A program made the position numbers and the translations under genes. Below the pieces are notes generated by a model that saw only the letters and a list, made by a program, of their open reading frames with translations, did not search any database and was not told where the DNA came from. Below, one piece after another: positions 29,581 to 39,277 of a stretch of DNA of 59,590 nt; the first letter of the stretch is position 1; each line of letters begins with the position of its first letter. Location of the stretch: positions 1 through 59,590 of the forward strand of contig NZ_JAAGRY010000012.1 in NCBI RefSeq assembly GCF_015707995.1, written 5' to 3'. Origin of the DNA: Microbacterium paulum (GTDB lineage Bacteria; Actinomycetota; Actinomycetes; Actinomycetales; Microbacteriaceae).

Positions 29581-31415
29581 CAGTACTTCCTCTCCATCGG
29601 CGGGTAGTTCAACTCGCCCGCCTCGTTCTTCGTGAACACGACCGGCTTCCAGTCCAGGCGGATGTGGTCCTCGGGGTCGGGCGAGTGCGGGTCGCCCGTG
29701 AGGTACGCCATCGTGTGCTGCATGTAGTTCTCGTCGTCGCGGTTCTCATAGTCCTCGCGCATGTGGCCGCCGCGGCTCTCCTTGCGGTTGCGGGCGGCGT
29801 AGGCGACGATCTCGGCGAGGTCGAGCAGGAAGCCGAGCTCGACGGCCTCGAGCAGGTCGGTGTTGAACCGCTTGCCCTTGTCGTCGACGTGGATGTTCTT
29901 GTACCGCTGACGCAGGTCGTGGATCGTGCCCAAGACGCTCGTCAGAGTCTCCTCCGTGCGGAAGACCTGCGCGTTGGCATCCATCTCCTCCTGCAGCGTC
30001 TTGCGGAGGACGGCGATGCGCTCGGTGCCGGGGTTGTTGCGCAGGCCCTCGAGCATCTCGCGGACCTCCTTCGCCGGGTCCTCGGGAAGCGGCACGAAGT
30101 CGGCCGTCTGGACGTACTCGACGGCGTTTCGGCCGCTGCGCTTGCCGAACACGTTGATGTCGAGGAGCGAGTTGGTGCCGAGACGGTTGGCTCCGTGCAC
30201 CGAGACGCACGCGCACTCGCCGGCGGCGTACAGGCCCGGCACGACGGTGTCGTTGTTCTGCAGCACCTCACCGTTGTTGTTGGTGGGGATGCCGCCCATG
30301 GCGTAGTGCGCCGTCGGCATGACCGGGACGGGCTCGGTCACCGGGTCGACGCCGAGGTAGGTGCGGGCGAACTCGGTGATGTCGGGGAGCTTCGTCTCGA
30401 GCACCTCGGCACCCAGGTGCGTGCAGTCGAGGTAGACGTAGTCCTTGTGCGGGCCGGCGCCGCGGCCCTCGAGCACCTCTTTGACCATGCAGCGGGCGAC
30501 GATGTCGCGGGGCGCGAGGTCTTTGATCGTCGGGGCGTAGCGCTCCATGAAGCGCTCACCCGAGGCGTTGCGAAGGATCGCGCCCTCACCGCGGGCGCCC
30601 TCGGTGAGGAGGATGCCGAGACCCGCGAGGCCGGTCGGGTGGAACTGGAAGAACTCGATGTCCTCGAGCGGCAGACCCTTGCGCCACACGATGCCGACGC
30701 CGTCGCCCGTCAGGGTGTGGGCGTTGGAGGTCGTCTTGTAGATCTTTCCGAACCCGCCGGTCGCGAAGATGACGGCCTTGGAGTGGAAGACGTGGAGATC
30801 ACCGGTCGCGAGCTCGTAGGCGACGACGCCGGCGACCTGGGTGTTGCCGTCGTCGTCTTTCACGGTGATGAGGTCGAGCGCGTAGTACTCGTTGAAGAAG
30901 TTGATGCCGAGCTTGACGCAGTTCTGGAACAGCGTCTGCAGGATCATATGGCCCGTGCGGTCCGCGGCGTAGCAGGCGCGACGGACGGGCGTCTTGCCGT
31001 GGTCGGCGGTGTGTCCGCCGAAGCGGCGCTGGTCGATCTTGCCCTCGGGGGTGCGGTTGAACGGCAGACCCATGTTCTCGAGGTCGATCACGGCGTCGAT
31101 CGCCTCCTTGGCGAGGATCTCCGCGGCATCCTGGTCGACGAGGTAGTCGCCGCCCTTGACGGTGTCGAAGGTGTGCCACTCCCACGAGTCCTCTTCGACG
31201 TTGGCGAGCGCGGCGGCCATGCCGCCCTGCGCGGCGCCGGTGTGCGAGCGGGTCGGGTAGAGCTTCGTGATGACGGCGGTGCGGGCGCCGGGGCCCGCCT
31301 CGATCGCGGCGCGCATGCCCGCGCCGCCGGCGCCGACGATGACGATGTCGAACTCGTGGTAGTACACACCGTCCCGCAGGACGGCTTCGGGATGCGCGGT
31401 GGTCGCGGTGCTCAC
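29580..31415 (-). CDS. sdhA: succinate dehydrogenase flavoprotein subunit
   Basis: 611 residues. It has the FAD dinucleotide fold [17 protein letters not shown], the flavinylation segment [16 protein letters not shown] with the His that binds FAD covalently, the substrate-site motif [34 protein letters not shown], and the C-terminal [20 protein letters not shown]. It oxidises succinate to fumarate in the citric acid cycle. The GTG start is 61 nt after sdhD. Confidence 0.98.
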   Translation of the reverse strand: MSTATTAHPEAVLRDGVYYHEFDIVIVGAGGAGMRAAIEAGPGARTAVITKLYPTRSHTGAAQGGMAAALANVEEDSWEWHTFDTVKGGDYLVDQDAAEILAKEAIDAVIDLENMGLPFNRTPEGKIDQRRFGGHTADHGKTPVRRACYAADRTGHMILQTLFQNCVKLGINFFNEYYALDLITVKDDDGNTQVAGVVAYELATGDLHVFHSKAVIFATGGFGKIYKTTSNAHTLTGDGVGIVWRKGLPLEDIEFFQFHPTGLAGLGILLTEGARGEGAILRNASGERFMERYAPTIKDLAPRDIVARCMVKEVLEGRGAGPHKDYVYLDCTHLGAEVLETKLPDITEFARTYLGVDPVTEPVPVMPTAHYAMGGIPTNNNGEVLQNNDTVVPGLYAAGECACVSVHGANRLGTNSLLDINVFGKRSGRNAVEYVQTADFVPLPEDPAKEVREMLEGLRNNPGTERIAVLRKTLQEEMDANAQVFRTEETLTSVLGTIHDLRQRYKNIHVDDKGKRFNTDLLEAVELGFLLDLAEIVAYAARNRKESRGGHMREDYENRDDENYMQHTMAYLTGDPHSPDPEDHIRLDWKPVVFTKNEAGELNYPPMERKY

Positions 31416-31476
31416 GTCAGGGATGCCTTCGTCTTCTTCTTCGTCGTTGTCGTCTGCGCGGTCGTGTGCGCGCCGC

Positions 31477-31968
31477 TCAGCGTGCCGAGCACATCTCGAT
31501 CAGCCAGTCGGTCGTCGAGTTCTCGATGCCCAGGCACGGGTCGAAGGTGAAGACCACCAGCGTGCCGAGGAGGATGAGGAACCCGGCGGCGATCCACAGG
31601 GCCCAGACGAGCACCTTCCGGGTCGTCGCGCCGGTCACGTAGTCGTTCACGATCGTGCGCATGCCGTTGGCGCCGTGGATGAGGGCGAGCCAGAGCATCA
31701 GCACGTCCCACCACTGCCAGAACGGGCTCGCGAACTTGCCGGCGACGAACGCGAAGTCGATGCCGTGGATGCCCTCGCCGAGCATGAGGTTCACGAAGAG
31801 GTGCCCGAAGATGAGCACGACGAGCAGCACACCCGAGATGCGCATGTACAGCCAGCCGAGCTTCTCGAGGTTGCGCCCCCGGCCGCGCGGGCGCGGGGAG
31901 CGCGGCGCGGCGATGTCGGCGAGGTGCGCGTCGAGCTCGCGCTCCTGAGCATCGTGGACGAAAGACAT
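31477..31968 (-). CDS. sdhD: succinate dehydrogenase membrane anchor SdhD
   Basis: 163 residues with three helices (about 45-70, 85-110, 125-150) after a charged cytosolic start. It has [14 protein letters not shown], with a His suited to heme binding, and the quinone-side loop [16 protein letters not shown]. Together with SdhC it anchors the complex. The ATG overlaps the sdhC stop by one base. Confidence 0.92.
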   Translation of the reverse strand: MSFVHDAQERELDAHLADIAAPRSPRPRGRGRNLEKLGWLYMRISGVLLVVLIFGHLFVNLMLGEGIHGIDFAFVAGKFASPFWQWWDVLMLWLALIHGANGMRTIVNDYVTGATTRKVLVWALWIAAGFLILLGTLVVFTFDPCLGIENSTTDWLIEMCSAR

Positions 31969-32402
31969 CAGTGCCCCCCTCCCACGTTCGCGAAGACGTT
32001 CATGAGGTGGCGCGGCGCGAACCCGGCGAGTGTCACGGCCCACAGGCCGATGACGCCCCACCACAGCTGGCGCTGGTGGCGGGTCGCCCACGGCCACAGG
32101 TCGACCGCGATGATGCGCAGGCCGTTGAAGGCGTGGTAGGCGATCGCGGCGACCAGGAAGACCTCGCCGATGCCCATGATCGGGTTCTTGTACGTGCCGA
32201 TGACCGCGTCGTACGCCTCGGGGGAGAGGCGGATGAGCGCGGTGTCGAGCACGTGCACGAGCAGGAAGAAGAAGATGGCGACGCCGGTGATGCGGTGCAG
32301 AACCCACGACCACATGCCCTCGTTGCCGCGGTACAGCGTGCCGCGCGGGGTCTTCGACGTGGTCTGGGCTACCGACGGTGTGACGCGTGCTGGTGCAGAC
32401 AC
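31968..32402 (-). CDS. sdhC: succinate dehydrogenase cytochrome b subunit SdhC
   Basis: 144 residues and three helices. HRITGVAIFFFLLVHVLDTA holds the classic HR..G..LH..H heme/quinone motif, and AYHAFNGLRIIAVDL closes the last helix region. First gene of the operon. The GTG start follows AAGGGAGG, the best ribosome binding site in this part of the window, in contrast to the many leaderless neighbours. Confidence 0.94.
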   Translation of the reverse strand: MSAPARVTPSVAQTTSKTPRGTLYRGNEGMWSWVLHRITGVAIFFFLLVHVLDTALIRLSPEAYDAVIGTYKNPIMGIGEVFLVAAIAYHAFNGLRIIAVDLWPWATRHQRQLWWGVIGLWAVTLAGFAPRHLMNVFANVGGGH

Positions 32403-32656
32403 GGTCGTCCTCCCTTGGTGTGAACGGACACCTCGCTACGGCGGGGGCCGGGTCCGGCCGGGTCTCCGGCCGTGACCGGGGGCCCATCTCGTCGCACACA
32501 GGTGCCCTCTCATCCTAGGTCGCCCCGTCGCGGGGCGGCGAGGAAGGCCACCCTAAGTTCTCTCGATGTCGAGACAATCCGCACGAATCCCCTTTCTTTC
32601 GGAAGGGTCCCGGCGTTCTCCCGGGTGCGCGCCCGCGCCCTCGGTAGGCTCGGGGC
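32403..32656. promoter_or_regulatory. divergent promoter region of sdhCDAB and manC
   Basis: The minus strand carries TAGGAT near 32511-32516 as a likely sdh -10. A stem CGCCCCG-TCG-CGGGGCG lies at 32521-32537, and a perfect 14-bp palindrome TCTCGATGTCGAGA at 32561-32574 sits between the two promoters. The manC -10 (TAGGCT) lies 6 nt before its ATG. The palindrome looks like a regulator site; which regulator is unknown. Confidence 0.5.
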
Positions 32657-33772
32657 ATGGCTTCACCGATCGACGACTTCTACGCCGTTATCCCCGCGGG
32701 AGGCGTCGGCAGCCGCCTCTGGCCCCTCTCCCGGGCGGACGCCCCGAAGTTCCTGCACGACCTCACCGGCTCCGGGCACTCGCTGCTGCGCGACACGTGG
32801 GACCGCCTCGAGCCGCTGAGCGGGCCCGACCGCATCGCGGTGGTCACCGGCCGCGCGCACCGCGCCGCCGTCGAGGATCAGCTGCCCGGCATCGCCGACC
32901 ACAACGTCATCCTCGAGTCCGAGCCCCGCGACTCCGCCGCCGCGATCGGTCTGGCCGCCGCGATCCTGCACCGCCGCGAACCCGACGTGATCATCGGATC
33001 GTTCGCGGCCGACCACGTCATCCGCGGCACGCGCGTGTTCGAGTTCGCGGTGCGCGACGCCGTCGAGGTCGCCCGCGAGGGCTACATCTGCACCGTCGGC
33101 ATCGCCCCCTCCGAGCCCGCCGTCGGGTTCGGCTACATCAAGCGCGGCGCAGAGCTCGTCGTCGACGGCGCGCGGGATGCCTCGCTCGTCGAGCGCTTCG
33201 TCGAGAAGCCCGACCTCGAGACGGCGAAGACCTACCTCGCCGACCGCGATTACCTGTGGAACGCCGGCATGTTCATCTCGCGCGCCGACGTGCTGCTGGC
33301 CGAGATCGCGGCGAACAACCCCGAACTGCACGCCGGCCTCGTCGAGCTCGCCGAGGCGTGGGATGACCGCGACCGCCGCGGACCCGCCGTCGACCGCATC
33401 TGGCCGATCCTGCCGAAGATCGCGATCGACTACGTCGTCGCCGAGCCCGCCGCCGACAAGGGCCGCCTCGCGGTCGTGCCCGGGCACTTCGACTGGGACG
33501 ACGTGGGAGACTTCGCGAGCCTCGCGAAGCTCAACTCCGGCGGGCGCAAGAACGACCTCGCGATCCTCGGCGAGAACGCCCGCATCCTCTCCGACGCCGC
33601 GAGCGGCATCGTCGTCAGCCACACGACCCGGGTCATCAGCCTCATCGGGGTGAAGGACATCGTCGTCGTGGACACACCCGATGCGCTGCTGGTCACCACG
33701 AGCGAGCACGCCCAGCGGGTGAAGGGCGTGGTGGATGCCTTGAAGCTCACCGGTCGCGGAGACGTGCTCTGA
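32657..33772 (+). CDS. manC: mannose-1-phosphate guanylyltransferase
   Basis: 371 residues, a single-domain GDP-mannose pyrophosphorylase. The nucleotide loop is AVIPAGGVGSRLWPLSRADAPKF, with the SRxxxPK signature. GSFAADHVI, GYIKRG, FVEKPD and the WNAGMFISRA block follow, and PGHFDWDDVGDF is typical of the actinobacterial ManC group. It makes GDP-mannose for glycolipids and glycans. It starts at ATG with TAGGCT 6 nt before, so is probably leaderless. A phosphohexomutase that could supply mannose-1-phosphate is 18 kb away. Confidence 0.95.
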   Translation: MASPIDDFYAVIPAGGVGSRLWPLSRADAPKFLHDLTGSGHSLLRDTWDRLEPLSGPDRIAVVTGRAHRAAVEDQLPGIADHNVILESEPRDSAAAIGLAAAILHRREPDVIIGSFAADHVIRGTRVFEFAVRDAVEVAREGYICTVGIAPSEPAVGFGYIKRGAELVVDGARDASLVERFVEKPDLETAKTYLADRDYLWNAGMFISRADVLLAEIAANNPELHAGLVELAEAWDDRDRRGPAVDRIWPILPKIAIDYVVAEPAADKGRLAVVPGHFDWDDVGDFASLAKLNSGGRKNDLAILGENARILSDAASGIVVSHTTRVISLIGVKDIVVVDTPDALLVTTSEHAQRVKGVVDALKLTGRGDVL

Positions 33773-33804
33773 CGCGAGATCATTGCGTCTTTGTAACCAT
33801 TGGG

Positions 33805-33829
33805 TTGCACGGGCCCGCGCGGCGTGCAA
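33805..33829. promoter_or_regulatory. inverted repeat in the promoter region of the nucleoside lipoprotein gene
   Basis: TTGCACG-N11-CGTGCAA is a perfect 7-bp inverted repeat about 75 nt before the start of the BMP lipoprotein gene and 32 nt after manC. It could be an operator for nucleoside-responsive control or a short terminator of manC; there is no T-tract, which favours an operator. Confidence 0.35.
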
Positions 33830-33903
33830 ACGCCCCGTCACAGTAGGTAACTTCGATCAGGTGCGCCCGCGAGATCCGCGTGCCCATCAATGTGGAGGCT
33901 GCA

Positions 33904-35031
33904 TTGACCATCTCGACCACCAAGAAGCTCGCCGGCATCACCGCCGCTGCCGGGCTCATCATCGCTCTCGCCGGCTGTGGCTCGGCGCCTGACGCAGACT
34001 CGACCGGATCGGCCGCCGCCGGCGGCACCGTCGACGGGTTCCTCCCCTGCCTGGTCTCTGACGCGGGCGGCTGGAACGACAAGTCGTTCAACGAGTCGGC
34101 CAAGAACGGCATGGACAAGGCGGCCAAGGAGATCGGCGTGACGCCGCTCGAGTTCGAGTCGAAGACCGACAACGACTACGCGCCGAACATGCAGACCGCC
34201 ATCTCCGAGGGCTGCACGCTCGTGGTCGCCGTCGGCTTCAAGCTCGCCGCCGCCACGATCGAGTCGGCGAACGCCAACCCCGACCTCGACTTCGCGATCA
34301 TCGACGACTACGCCGACGCCGACTTCGACGGCGAGCCCGACGCGCCGAACATCAAGCCCCTCGTCTTCAACACGGCCGAGGCCGCCTACCTCGGCGGCTA
34401 CGCCGCCGCGGCCTGGTCGGCCCAGGCCGGCGTCAACAAGGTCGGCACCTTCGGCGGCATGCAGATCCCCTCGGTCGCGGTCTTCATGGACGGCTACGAG
34501 ATGGGCGTCAAGAAGTACAACGAGGACAAGGGCGCGAACGTCCAGGTCTTCGGGTGGGACAGTGCGACGCAGGAGGGCTCGTTCACGGGCGGCTTCGACG
34601 CGAACGACACCGCCAAGCAGACCGCTCAGGGCGTGCTCGACCAGGGCGTCGACGTCATCCTGCCCGTCGGCGGCCCGGTCTACCAGAGCGCGGCGGCCGC
34701 CATCAAGGACAGCGGCAAGGACACGCTCATGCTCGGCGTCGACAGCGACCTCGCCGTCGCCGACCCCTCGGTCTCCGACATCACGCTCGTCTCGATCATG
34801 AAGGCGATCGACGTCTCGGTGTACGACACCACCATCGCCGCGTCGAAGGGCGACTTCGACCCGACGCCGTACATCGGCACGCTGAAGAACGAGGGCGTCA
34901 AGCTCTCGAGCTTCCACGACTTCGAGTCGAAGCTGCCCGCCGGTCTCACCGACGAGCTGAAGAAGCTGCAGGACGACATCATCGCCGGCACCATCAAGGT
35001 CGAGTCGAAGAACTCGCCCGCCGGTTCGTGA
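33904..35031 (+). CDS. BMP-family nucleoside-binding lipoprotein (PnrA/BmpA-like)
   Basis: 375 residues from a TTG start. TTG 33904 is preferred because GGAGG ends 5 nt upstream and because the signal peptide then begins MTISTTKKLAGITAAAG; GTG 33880 in frame would cover that ribosome binding site. The lipobox is ALAGC. The mature part is a BMP substrate-binding protein: SDAGGWNDKSFNESA, GFKLAAATIESA, and FGGMQIPSVAVFMDGYEMG, the usual nucleoside-binding loops. It should sit outside the membrane and feed the ABC importer coded just downstream. Confidence 0.92.
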   Translation: MTISTTKKLAGITAAAGLIIALAGCGSAPDADSTGSAAAGGTVDGFLPCLVSDAGGWNDKSFNESAKNGMDKAAKEIGVTPLEFESKTDNDYAPNMQTAISEGCTLVVAVGFKLAAATIESANANPDLDFAIIDDYADADFDGEPDAPNIKPLVFNTAEAAYLGGYAAAAWSAQAGVNKVGTFGGMQIPSVAVFMDGYEMGVKKYNEDKGANVQVFGWDSATQEGSFTGGFDANDTAKQTAQGVLDQGVDVILPVGGPVYQSAAAAIKDSGKDTLMLGVDSDLAVADPSVSDITLVSIMKAIDVSVYDTTIAASKGDFDPTPYIGTLKNEGVKLSSFHDFESKLPAGLTDELKKLQDDIIAGTIKVESKNSPAGS

Positions 35032-35047
35032 TCTGACCCTGTCTGCC

Positions 35048-35082
35048 CTCGGGGCGAGCAGCCGCGTGCTGCTCGCCCCGAG
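35048..35082 (+). terminator. strong hairpin between the BMP lipoprotein and the transporter ATPase gene
   Basis: A perfect 15-bp stem, CTCGGGGCGAGCAGC with its complement, and a 5-nt loop start 17 nt after the lipoprotein stop. No T-tract follows. It probably lets the binding-protein mRNA be made in excess and partly separates it from the transporter genes, which have their own -10. Confidence 0.8.
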
Positions 35083-35134
35083 TGGCGTCCGGTCACCCCC
35101 CCAGCCAGAGAACCGACCCAGGTAGGGTTTTGAT

Positions 35135-36649
35135 ATGAAGCTCGAGCTCCGCGGAATCACCAAGAGATTCGGCAGCCTCGTCGCCAACGACCACATCGAT
35201 GTCGTGGTCCAGCCGGGAGAGATCCACGCTCTCCTCGGTGAGAACGGCGCCGGCAAGTCCACGCTGATGAACGTGCTGTACGGCCTGTACCGCGCAGACG
35301 AGGGCGAGATCCTCCTCGACGATGTGCCGCAGAACTTCCGGGGCCCCGGTGATGCGATGGCTGCCGGCATCGGCATGGTGCACCAGCACTTCATGCTGAT
35401 CCCCGTCTTCACCGTCGCCGAGAACGTCATGCTCGGCCACGAAGACACCAAGGCGTTCGGTCGTCTCGACCTGAACGCCGCCCGAAAGCACGTGCGCGAG
35501 GTGGCGCAGCGCTTCGGGTTCGACATCGATCCGGATGCCCTGGTCGGCGACCTGCCCGTCGGCGTGCAGCAGCGGGTCGAGATCATCAAGGCGCTCTCCC
35601 GCGACGCGAAGGTGCTCGTGTTCGACGAGCCCACCGCCGTCCTCACCCCGCAGGAGACCGACGAGCTGATGGCGATCATGCGCCAGTTGCGCGACGAGGG
35701 GACATCCATCGTCTTCATCACCCACAAGCTGCGCGAGGTGCGCGAAGTGGCCGACCGCATCACGGTCATCCGCCTCGGCAAGGTCGTCGGCGAGGCGTCG
35801 CCCACCGCGACCAACGCCGAGCTCGCCTCGCTCATGGTCGGCCGCGCCGTCGAGCTGACCGTGCACAAAGACGCCCCGCACCTGGGGGACGGCGGCCTCG
35901 AGGTGCGCGACCTGCGCGTGCTCACCACGACCGGCGCCATCGTCGTCGACGGCGTCTCGTTCGACGTGCGGCCGGGCGAGATCCTCGCCGTCGCGGGCGT
36001 GCAGGGCAACGGCCAGACCGAACTCGTCGAGGCCATCGTCGGCCTCGCCCCGCGCGTCGAGGGCTCGATCAGCCTCGGCGGCACCGAGCTCGTCGGCAAG
36101 AGCGTGCACGCGATCCTCGGCGAGGGTGTCGGGTTCGTGCCCGAAGACCGCAAAGAGGACGGCCTCGTCGGCGGCTTCTCGGTCGCCGAGAACCTCATCC
36201 TCGACCGTTCCTCCGACCCCGCCTTCGCGCGGGCGGGAACGCTCCGCCGCGGCGCGATGGACACCTTCGCCCGCGACCGCATCGCCGAATACGACATCCG
36301 CACGCAGGGTCCGCAGACCGCGGCCGGCACGCTCTCCGGCGGCAACCAGCAGAAGGTCGTCATCGCCCGCGAGATGAGCCGCGAGCTGCGGCTGCTCGTC
36401 GTCGCCCAGCCGACGCGCGGCGTCGACGTCGGGTCGATCGAGTTCATCCACAAACGCATCATCGAAACGCGTGACTCCGGCATCCCGATCATCGTCGTCT
36501 CGACCGAGCTCGACGAGGTCAGCGCCCTGGCCGACCGCATCGCGGTGATGTACCGCGGCACCGTCGTCGGCATCGTTCCCGGCGACACGCCCCGAGACAC
36601 GCTCGGCCTCATGATGGCCGGCGAGACCGAACCGGAGGTGGCCGCGTGA
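35135..36649 (+). CDS. nupA: nucleoside ABC importer, tandem ATPase subunit
   Basis: 504 residues with two ABC domains. Domain 1 (about 1-235): Walker A GENGAGKST, Walker B VFDEPTAVLT, with the signature degenerate (PVGVQQRVEI). Domain 2 (about 250-500): Walker-A-like VQGNGQTELV, intact signature LSGGNQQKVVIARE, and AQPTRGVDVGS in the Walker B position. This pattern is the CUT2/BMP-type importer ATPase. TAGGGT lies 6 nt before the ATG, so it may be leaderless with its own promoter. The stop overlaps the next gene's GTG. The symbol follows the homologous purine-nucleoside system. Confidence 0.92.
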   Translation: MKLELRGITKRFGSLVANDHIDVVVQPGEIHALLGENGAGKSTLMNVLYGLYRADEGEILLDDVPQNFRGPGDAMAAGIGMVHQHFMLIPVFTVAENVMLGHEDTKAFGRLDLNAARKHVREVAQRFGFDIDPDALVGDLPVGVQQRVEIIKALSRDAKVLVFDEPTAVLTPQETDELMAIMRQLRDEGTSIVFITHKLREVREVADRITVIRLGKVVGEASPTATNAELASLMVGRAVELTVHKDAPHLGDGGLEVRDLRVLTTTGAIVVDGVSFDVRPGEILAVAGVQGNGQTELVEAIVGLAPRVEGSISLGGTELVGKSVHAILGEGVGFVPEDRKEDGLVGGFSVAENLILDRSSDPAFARAGTLRRGAMDTFARDRIAEYDIRTQGPQTAAGTLSGGNQQKVVIAREMSRELRLLVVAQPTRGVDVGSIEFIHKRIIETRDSGIPIIVVSTELDEVSALADRIAVMYRGTVVGIVPGDTPRDTLGLMMAGETEPEVAA

Positions 36650-37950
36650 GCGAGTCGACACCCACTCACGAAGTCGAGCACAGCGCGCGCCCCGAAGACA
36701 CCCCGCGTGCCGTCGGACCGCTCTTCGGCGACGCACCGCCGACGCGCAGCGCCGTGTTCCTGCGCGAGCTGATGCGCGGCAGCGCCGTCACCACGATCCT
36801 CGCGATCGTGCTGGCCATGCTCGTCGGCGGTGTGCTCATCGCCCTGACCGACAAAGACGTGCAGGCCGCCGCCGGGTACTTCTTCTCGCGCCCCGGCGAC
36901 ACGTTCGTCGCCATCTGGAAGTCGGTCTCCGGCGGCTACGAGGCGCTGTTCCGCGGAGCGGTGTTCAACCCCAAGGGCAACGACTTCGCGGCGCAGATCC
37001 GCCCGATCACGAACTCGCTCGGATTCGCCGCCCCGCTCATCGCGGCCGGCCTCGGTGTGGCCCTCGCGTTCCGCGCCGGCATGTTCAACATCGGCGCGCG
37101 CGGTCAGATGCTCATCGGTGCGATGTTCGCGGGCCTGTTCGCTTTCAACCTCGACCTGCCGATGTGGATCCACCTGCCCCTGACGCTCCTCGCCGGCATC
37201 GTCGGCGGGGCGCTCTGGGGCGGCCTGGTGGGCCTCCTGAAGGCCAAGACCGGCGCGCACGAGGTGATCCTCACGATCATGCTCAACTACGTCGCGTTCT
37301 ACCTGCTGCTCTGGATGCTGCGGACGCCCGGCCTGCTGCAGGCCGCCGGCAGCAACCAGCCGCAGACCCGGCCCACCCCCGCATCGGCGCAGTTCCCCGA
37401 CCTGCTCGGGCCGCAGTTCCCGAACCTCGACTGGGGCTTCGTCATCGTCATCGCCGCGACCGTGTTCGTGTGGTGGCTGATCGAGCGCTCGAGCCTCGGC
37501 CTGCGCCTGCGGGCCCTCGGTGAGAACCCGCACGCCGCTCGCGCGGCGGGCATGAGCGTCGACCGCCTCTACATCTACGCGATGCTCTTCGCCGGCGGCC
37601 TCGCGGGCCTCGCGGCGATGAACCAGATCCAGGGCAACGTGACGACCGGCTTCGGGGCGACCATCGATGCCGGCATCGGCTTCGACGCCATCACGGTGGC
37701 CCTCCTCGGCCGCAGCCGGGCGTGGGGAACCTTCGCCGCAGGCATCCTGTTCGGCGCCCTCAAAGCGGGGTCGTTCTCGATGCAGGCGCAGGGAATCCCC
37801 GTCGACATCGTGCTCGTCGTGCAGTCGCTGATCGTGCTGTTCATCGCGGCGCCGCCTCTGCTGCGCGCCGTGTTCTTCCTGCCCAAGACCGATGCCGAGA
37901 AGGCCGCCGCCGCGCGCGCCAAGGCGGCCAAGAAGGCGGTGGCCGCATGA
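36646..37950 (+). CDS. nupB: nucleoside ABC importer, permease 1
   Basis: 434 residues, GTG start overlapping the ATPase stop. An N-terminal soluble region of about 45 residues is followed by some nine or ten helices. The BPD_transp_2 core has AFRAGMFNIGARGQMLIGA, GAHEVILTIMLNYVAFYLL and ARAAGMSVDRLYIYAMLFAG, where the last is the EAA-like coupling loop region. A basic Ala/Lys-rich tail closes the protein. It pairs with the next gene product to form the channel. Confidence 0.92.
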   Translation: MSESTPTHEVEHSARPEDTPRAVGPLFGDAPPTRSAVFLRELMRGSAVTTILAIVLAMLVGGVLIALTDKDVQAAAGYFFSRPGDTFVAIWKSVSGGYEALFRGAVFNPKGNDFAAQIRPITNSLGFAAPLIAAGLGVALAFRAGMFNIGARGQMLIGAMFAGLFAFNLDLPMWIHLPLTLLAGIVGGALWGGLVGLLKAKTGAHEVILTIMLNYVAFYLLLWMLRTPGLLQAAGSNQPQTRPTPASAQFPDLLGPQFPNLDWGFVIVIAATVFVWWLIERSSLGLRLRALGENPHAARAAGMSVDRLYIYAMLFAGGLAGLAAMNQIQGNVTTGFGATIDAGIGFDAITVALLGRSRAWGTFAAGILFGALKAGSFSMQAQGIPVDIVLVVQSLIVLFIAAPPLLRAVFFLPKTDAEKAAAARAKAAKKAVAA

Positions 37951-39269
37951 GCGCCCCGGTTCCCGAGACCTCCGCAGCGACGGGGCAGCCCGCCGCGCAG
38001 ATCGAGCAGCTCGACGGCACGATCCAGCTCGCCGTCGTGAAGGAGCGCCATTTCAAGGCGCCCATCGTCCTCGCCGTCGTCACCGTGCTGCTGGGCGCGC
38101 TGTTCGCCTTCGCCCCGCGTGACGGCGTATCGACCTTCCGCCTCGGCGACCCGTCGCAGTCGTTCGCCCTGCCCGACATCGACGTGCCGACCGCGCCCAC
38201 CGCGTGGTTCGTCTGGGCGGTGCTCGTGGTGCTGACGCTCGTCTCGATCTGGATGGCCTGGTCGTACCGCCGTCAGCCGCTGTGGCTCACGATCGCCTTC
38301 AGCGTGCTGGGCGTGTTCGCGTTCCTCGTCTGGGCAGGCGCGGGCGGTCTCGTGCCCGTGCCGAGCCTGCTGTTCGGCGCGGTGTCGCTGTCGGTGCCGC
38401 TCGTCTTCGGTGCCCTGGGCGGCGTGATCGGCGAACGGGTCGGCGTCGTCAACGTCGCGATCGAAGGTCAGCTGCTGCTCGGCGCGTTCTCGGCGGCGCT
38501 GCTGTCGAGCATGACTGGCAACCCGTTCGTGGGTCTGCTCGGCGCCATGCTCGGCGGTGTGCTGGTCGCCTTCGTGCTCGCCGCCTTCGCGATCAAGTAC
38601 CTGGTCGACCAGGTGATCGTCGGCGTCGTGCTGAACGTGCTCGTCACGGGCCTCACCGGCTTTCTCTACGGGGCGCTCCTCGTGCCGAACGAGCAGCAGC
38701 TCAACCGGCCCGAGCGCTTCAGCCGCATCCAGATCCCGGGCCTCAGCGAGATCCCCGTGATCGGCCCGGTGCTGTTCAACCAGACCTTCATCGTCTACCT
38801 GATGTTCGTCACCGTCGCGCTCGTCGCGTGGGGCCTCTACCGCACCCGGTGGGGCCTGCGGCTGCGCGCCGTCGGCGAGCACCCCCAGGCGGCCGACACC
38901 GTCGGCATCAAGGTGAACACGTCGCGCTTCTGGAACGTGTCGCTCGCGGGCGCCATCGCCGGTATCGGCGGCGCGTACTTCACGCTCGTCTCGGTGCCCC
39001 AGTTCGGCAAGGACATGACCGCGGGCCTCGGCTTCATCGCCCTCGCCGCCGTCATCTTCGGCCGGTGGGACCCGATCCGCGCCGCGCTCGCCGCGCTCCT
39101 GTTCGGCTTCGCGACCAACCTGCAGAACCTGCTGACGATCCTTAAGACGCCGATCCCCAGCGAGTTCATGCTCATGCTGCCCTACGTCGTGACGATCCTC
39201 GCGGTGGCCGGTTTCGCCGGCCAGATACGCGGGCCCGCGGCATCCGGCAAGCCCTATATCAAGGAGTGA
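37947..39269 (+). CDS. nupC: nucleoside ABC importer, permease 2
   Basis: 440 residues, ATG overlapping the nupB stop (ATGA). It has about ten helices, with an extra N-terminal pair before the BPD_transp_2 core. Core motifs: GERVGVVNVAIEGQLLLGAF, VDQVIVGVVLNVLVTGL, VGIKVNTSRFWNVSLAGAIA. These are typical of the second permease of BMP-linked importers in purine and pyrimidine nucleoside uptake. The AAGGAG at its 3' end is the ribosome binding site of cdd. Confidence 0.92.
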   Translation: MSAPVPETSAATGQPAAQIEQLDGTIQLAVVKERHFKAPIVLAVVTVLLGALFAFAPRDGVSTFRLGDPSQSFALPDIDVPTAPTAWFVWAVLVVLTLVSIWMAWSYRRQPLWLTIAFSVLGVFAFLVWAGAGGLVPVPSLLFGAVSLSVPLVFGALGGVIGERVGVVNVAIEGQLLLGAFSAALLSSMTGNPFVGLLGAMLGGVLVAFVLAAFAIKYLVDQVIVGVVLNVLVTGLTGFLYGALLVPNEQQLNRPERFSRIQIPGLSEIPVIGPVLFNQTFIVYLMFVTVALVAWGLYRTRWGLRLRAVGEHPQAADTVGIKVNTSRFWNVSLAGAIAGIGGAYFTLVSVPQFGKDMTAGLGFIALAAVIFGRWDPIRAALAALLFGFATNLQNLLTILKTPIPSEFMLMLPYVVTILAVAGFAGQIRGPAASGKPYIKE

Positions 39270-39277
39270 CAGCCCCG

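Noticed and set aside
29664..31550. Plus-strand open frame of over 600 codons across sdhA
   Set aside because: Val/Gly/Asp/Arg repeats typical of the complement of an actinobacterial gene; sdhA on the other strand has all its catalytic motifs.
32521..32537. Stem CGCCCCG-TCG-CGGGGCG as a terminator
   Set aside because: It stands in a divergent promoter region where neither side has a gene to terminate; chance in 70 % GC DNA is likely.
33880..33903. GTG start eight codons upstream for the BMP lipoprotein
   Set aside because: It would bury the GGAGG ribosome binding site that precedes the TTG and put an Asn/Glu stretch before a normal signal peptide.
33838..37533. Very long open frame (over 1200 codons) antisense to the nucleoside transporter genes
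   Set aside because: Arg/Ser/Pro/Asp-rich composition without any fold motif; it is the mirror of well-supported genes in high-GC codon bias.
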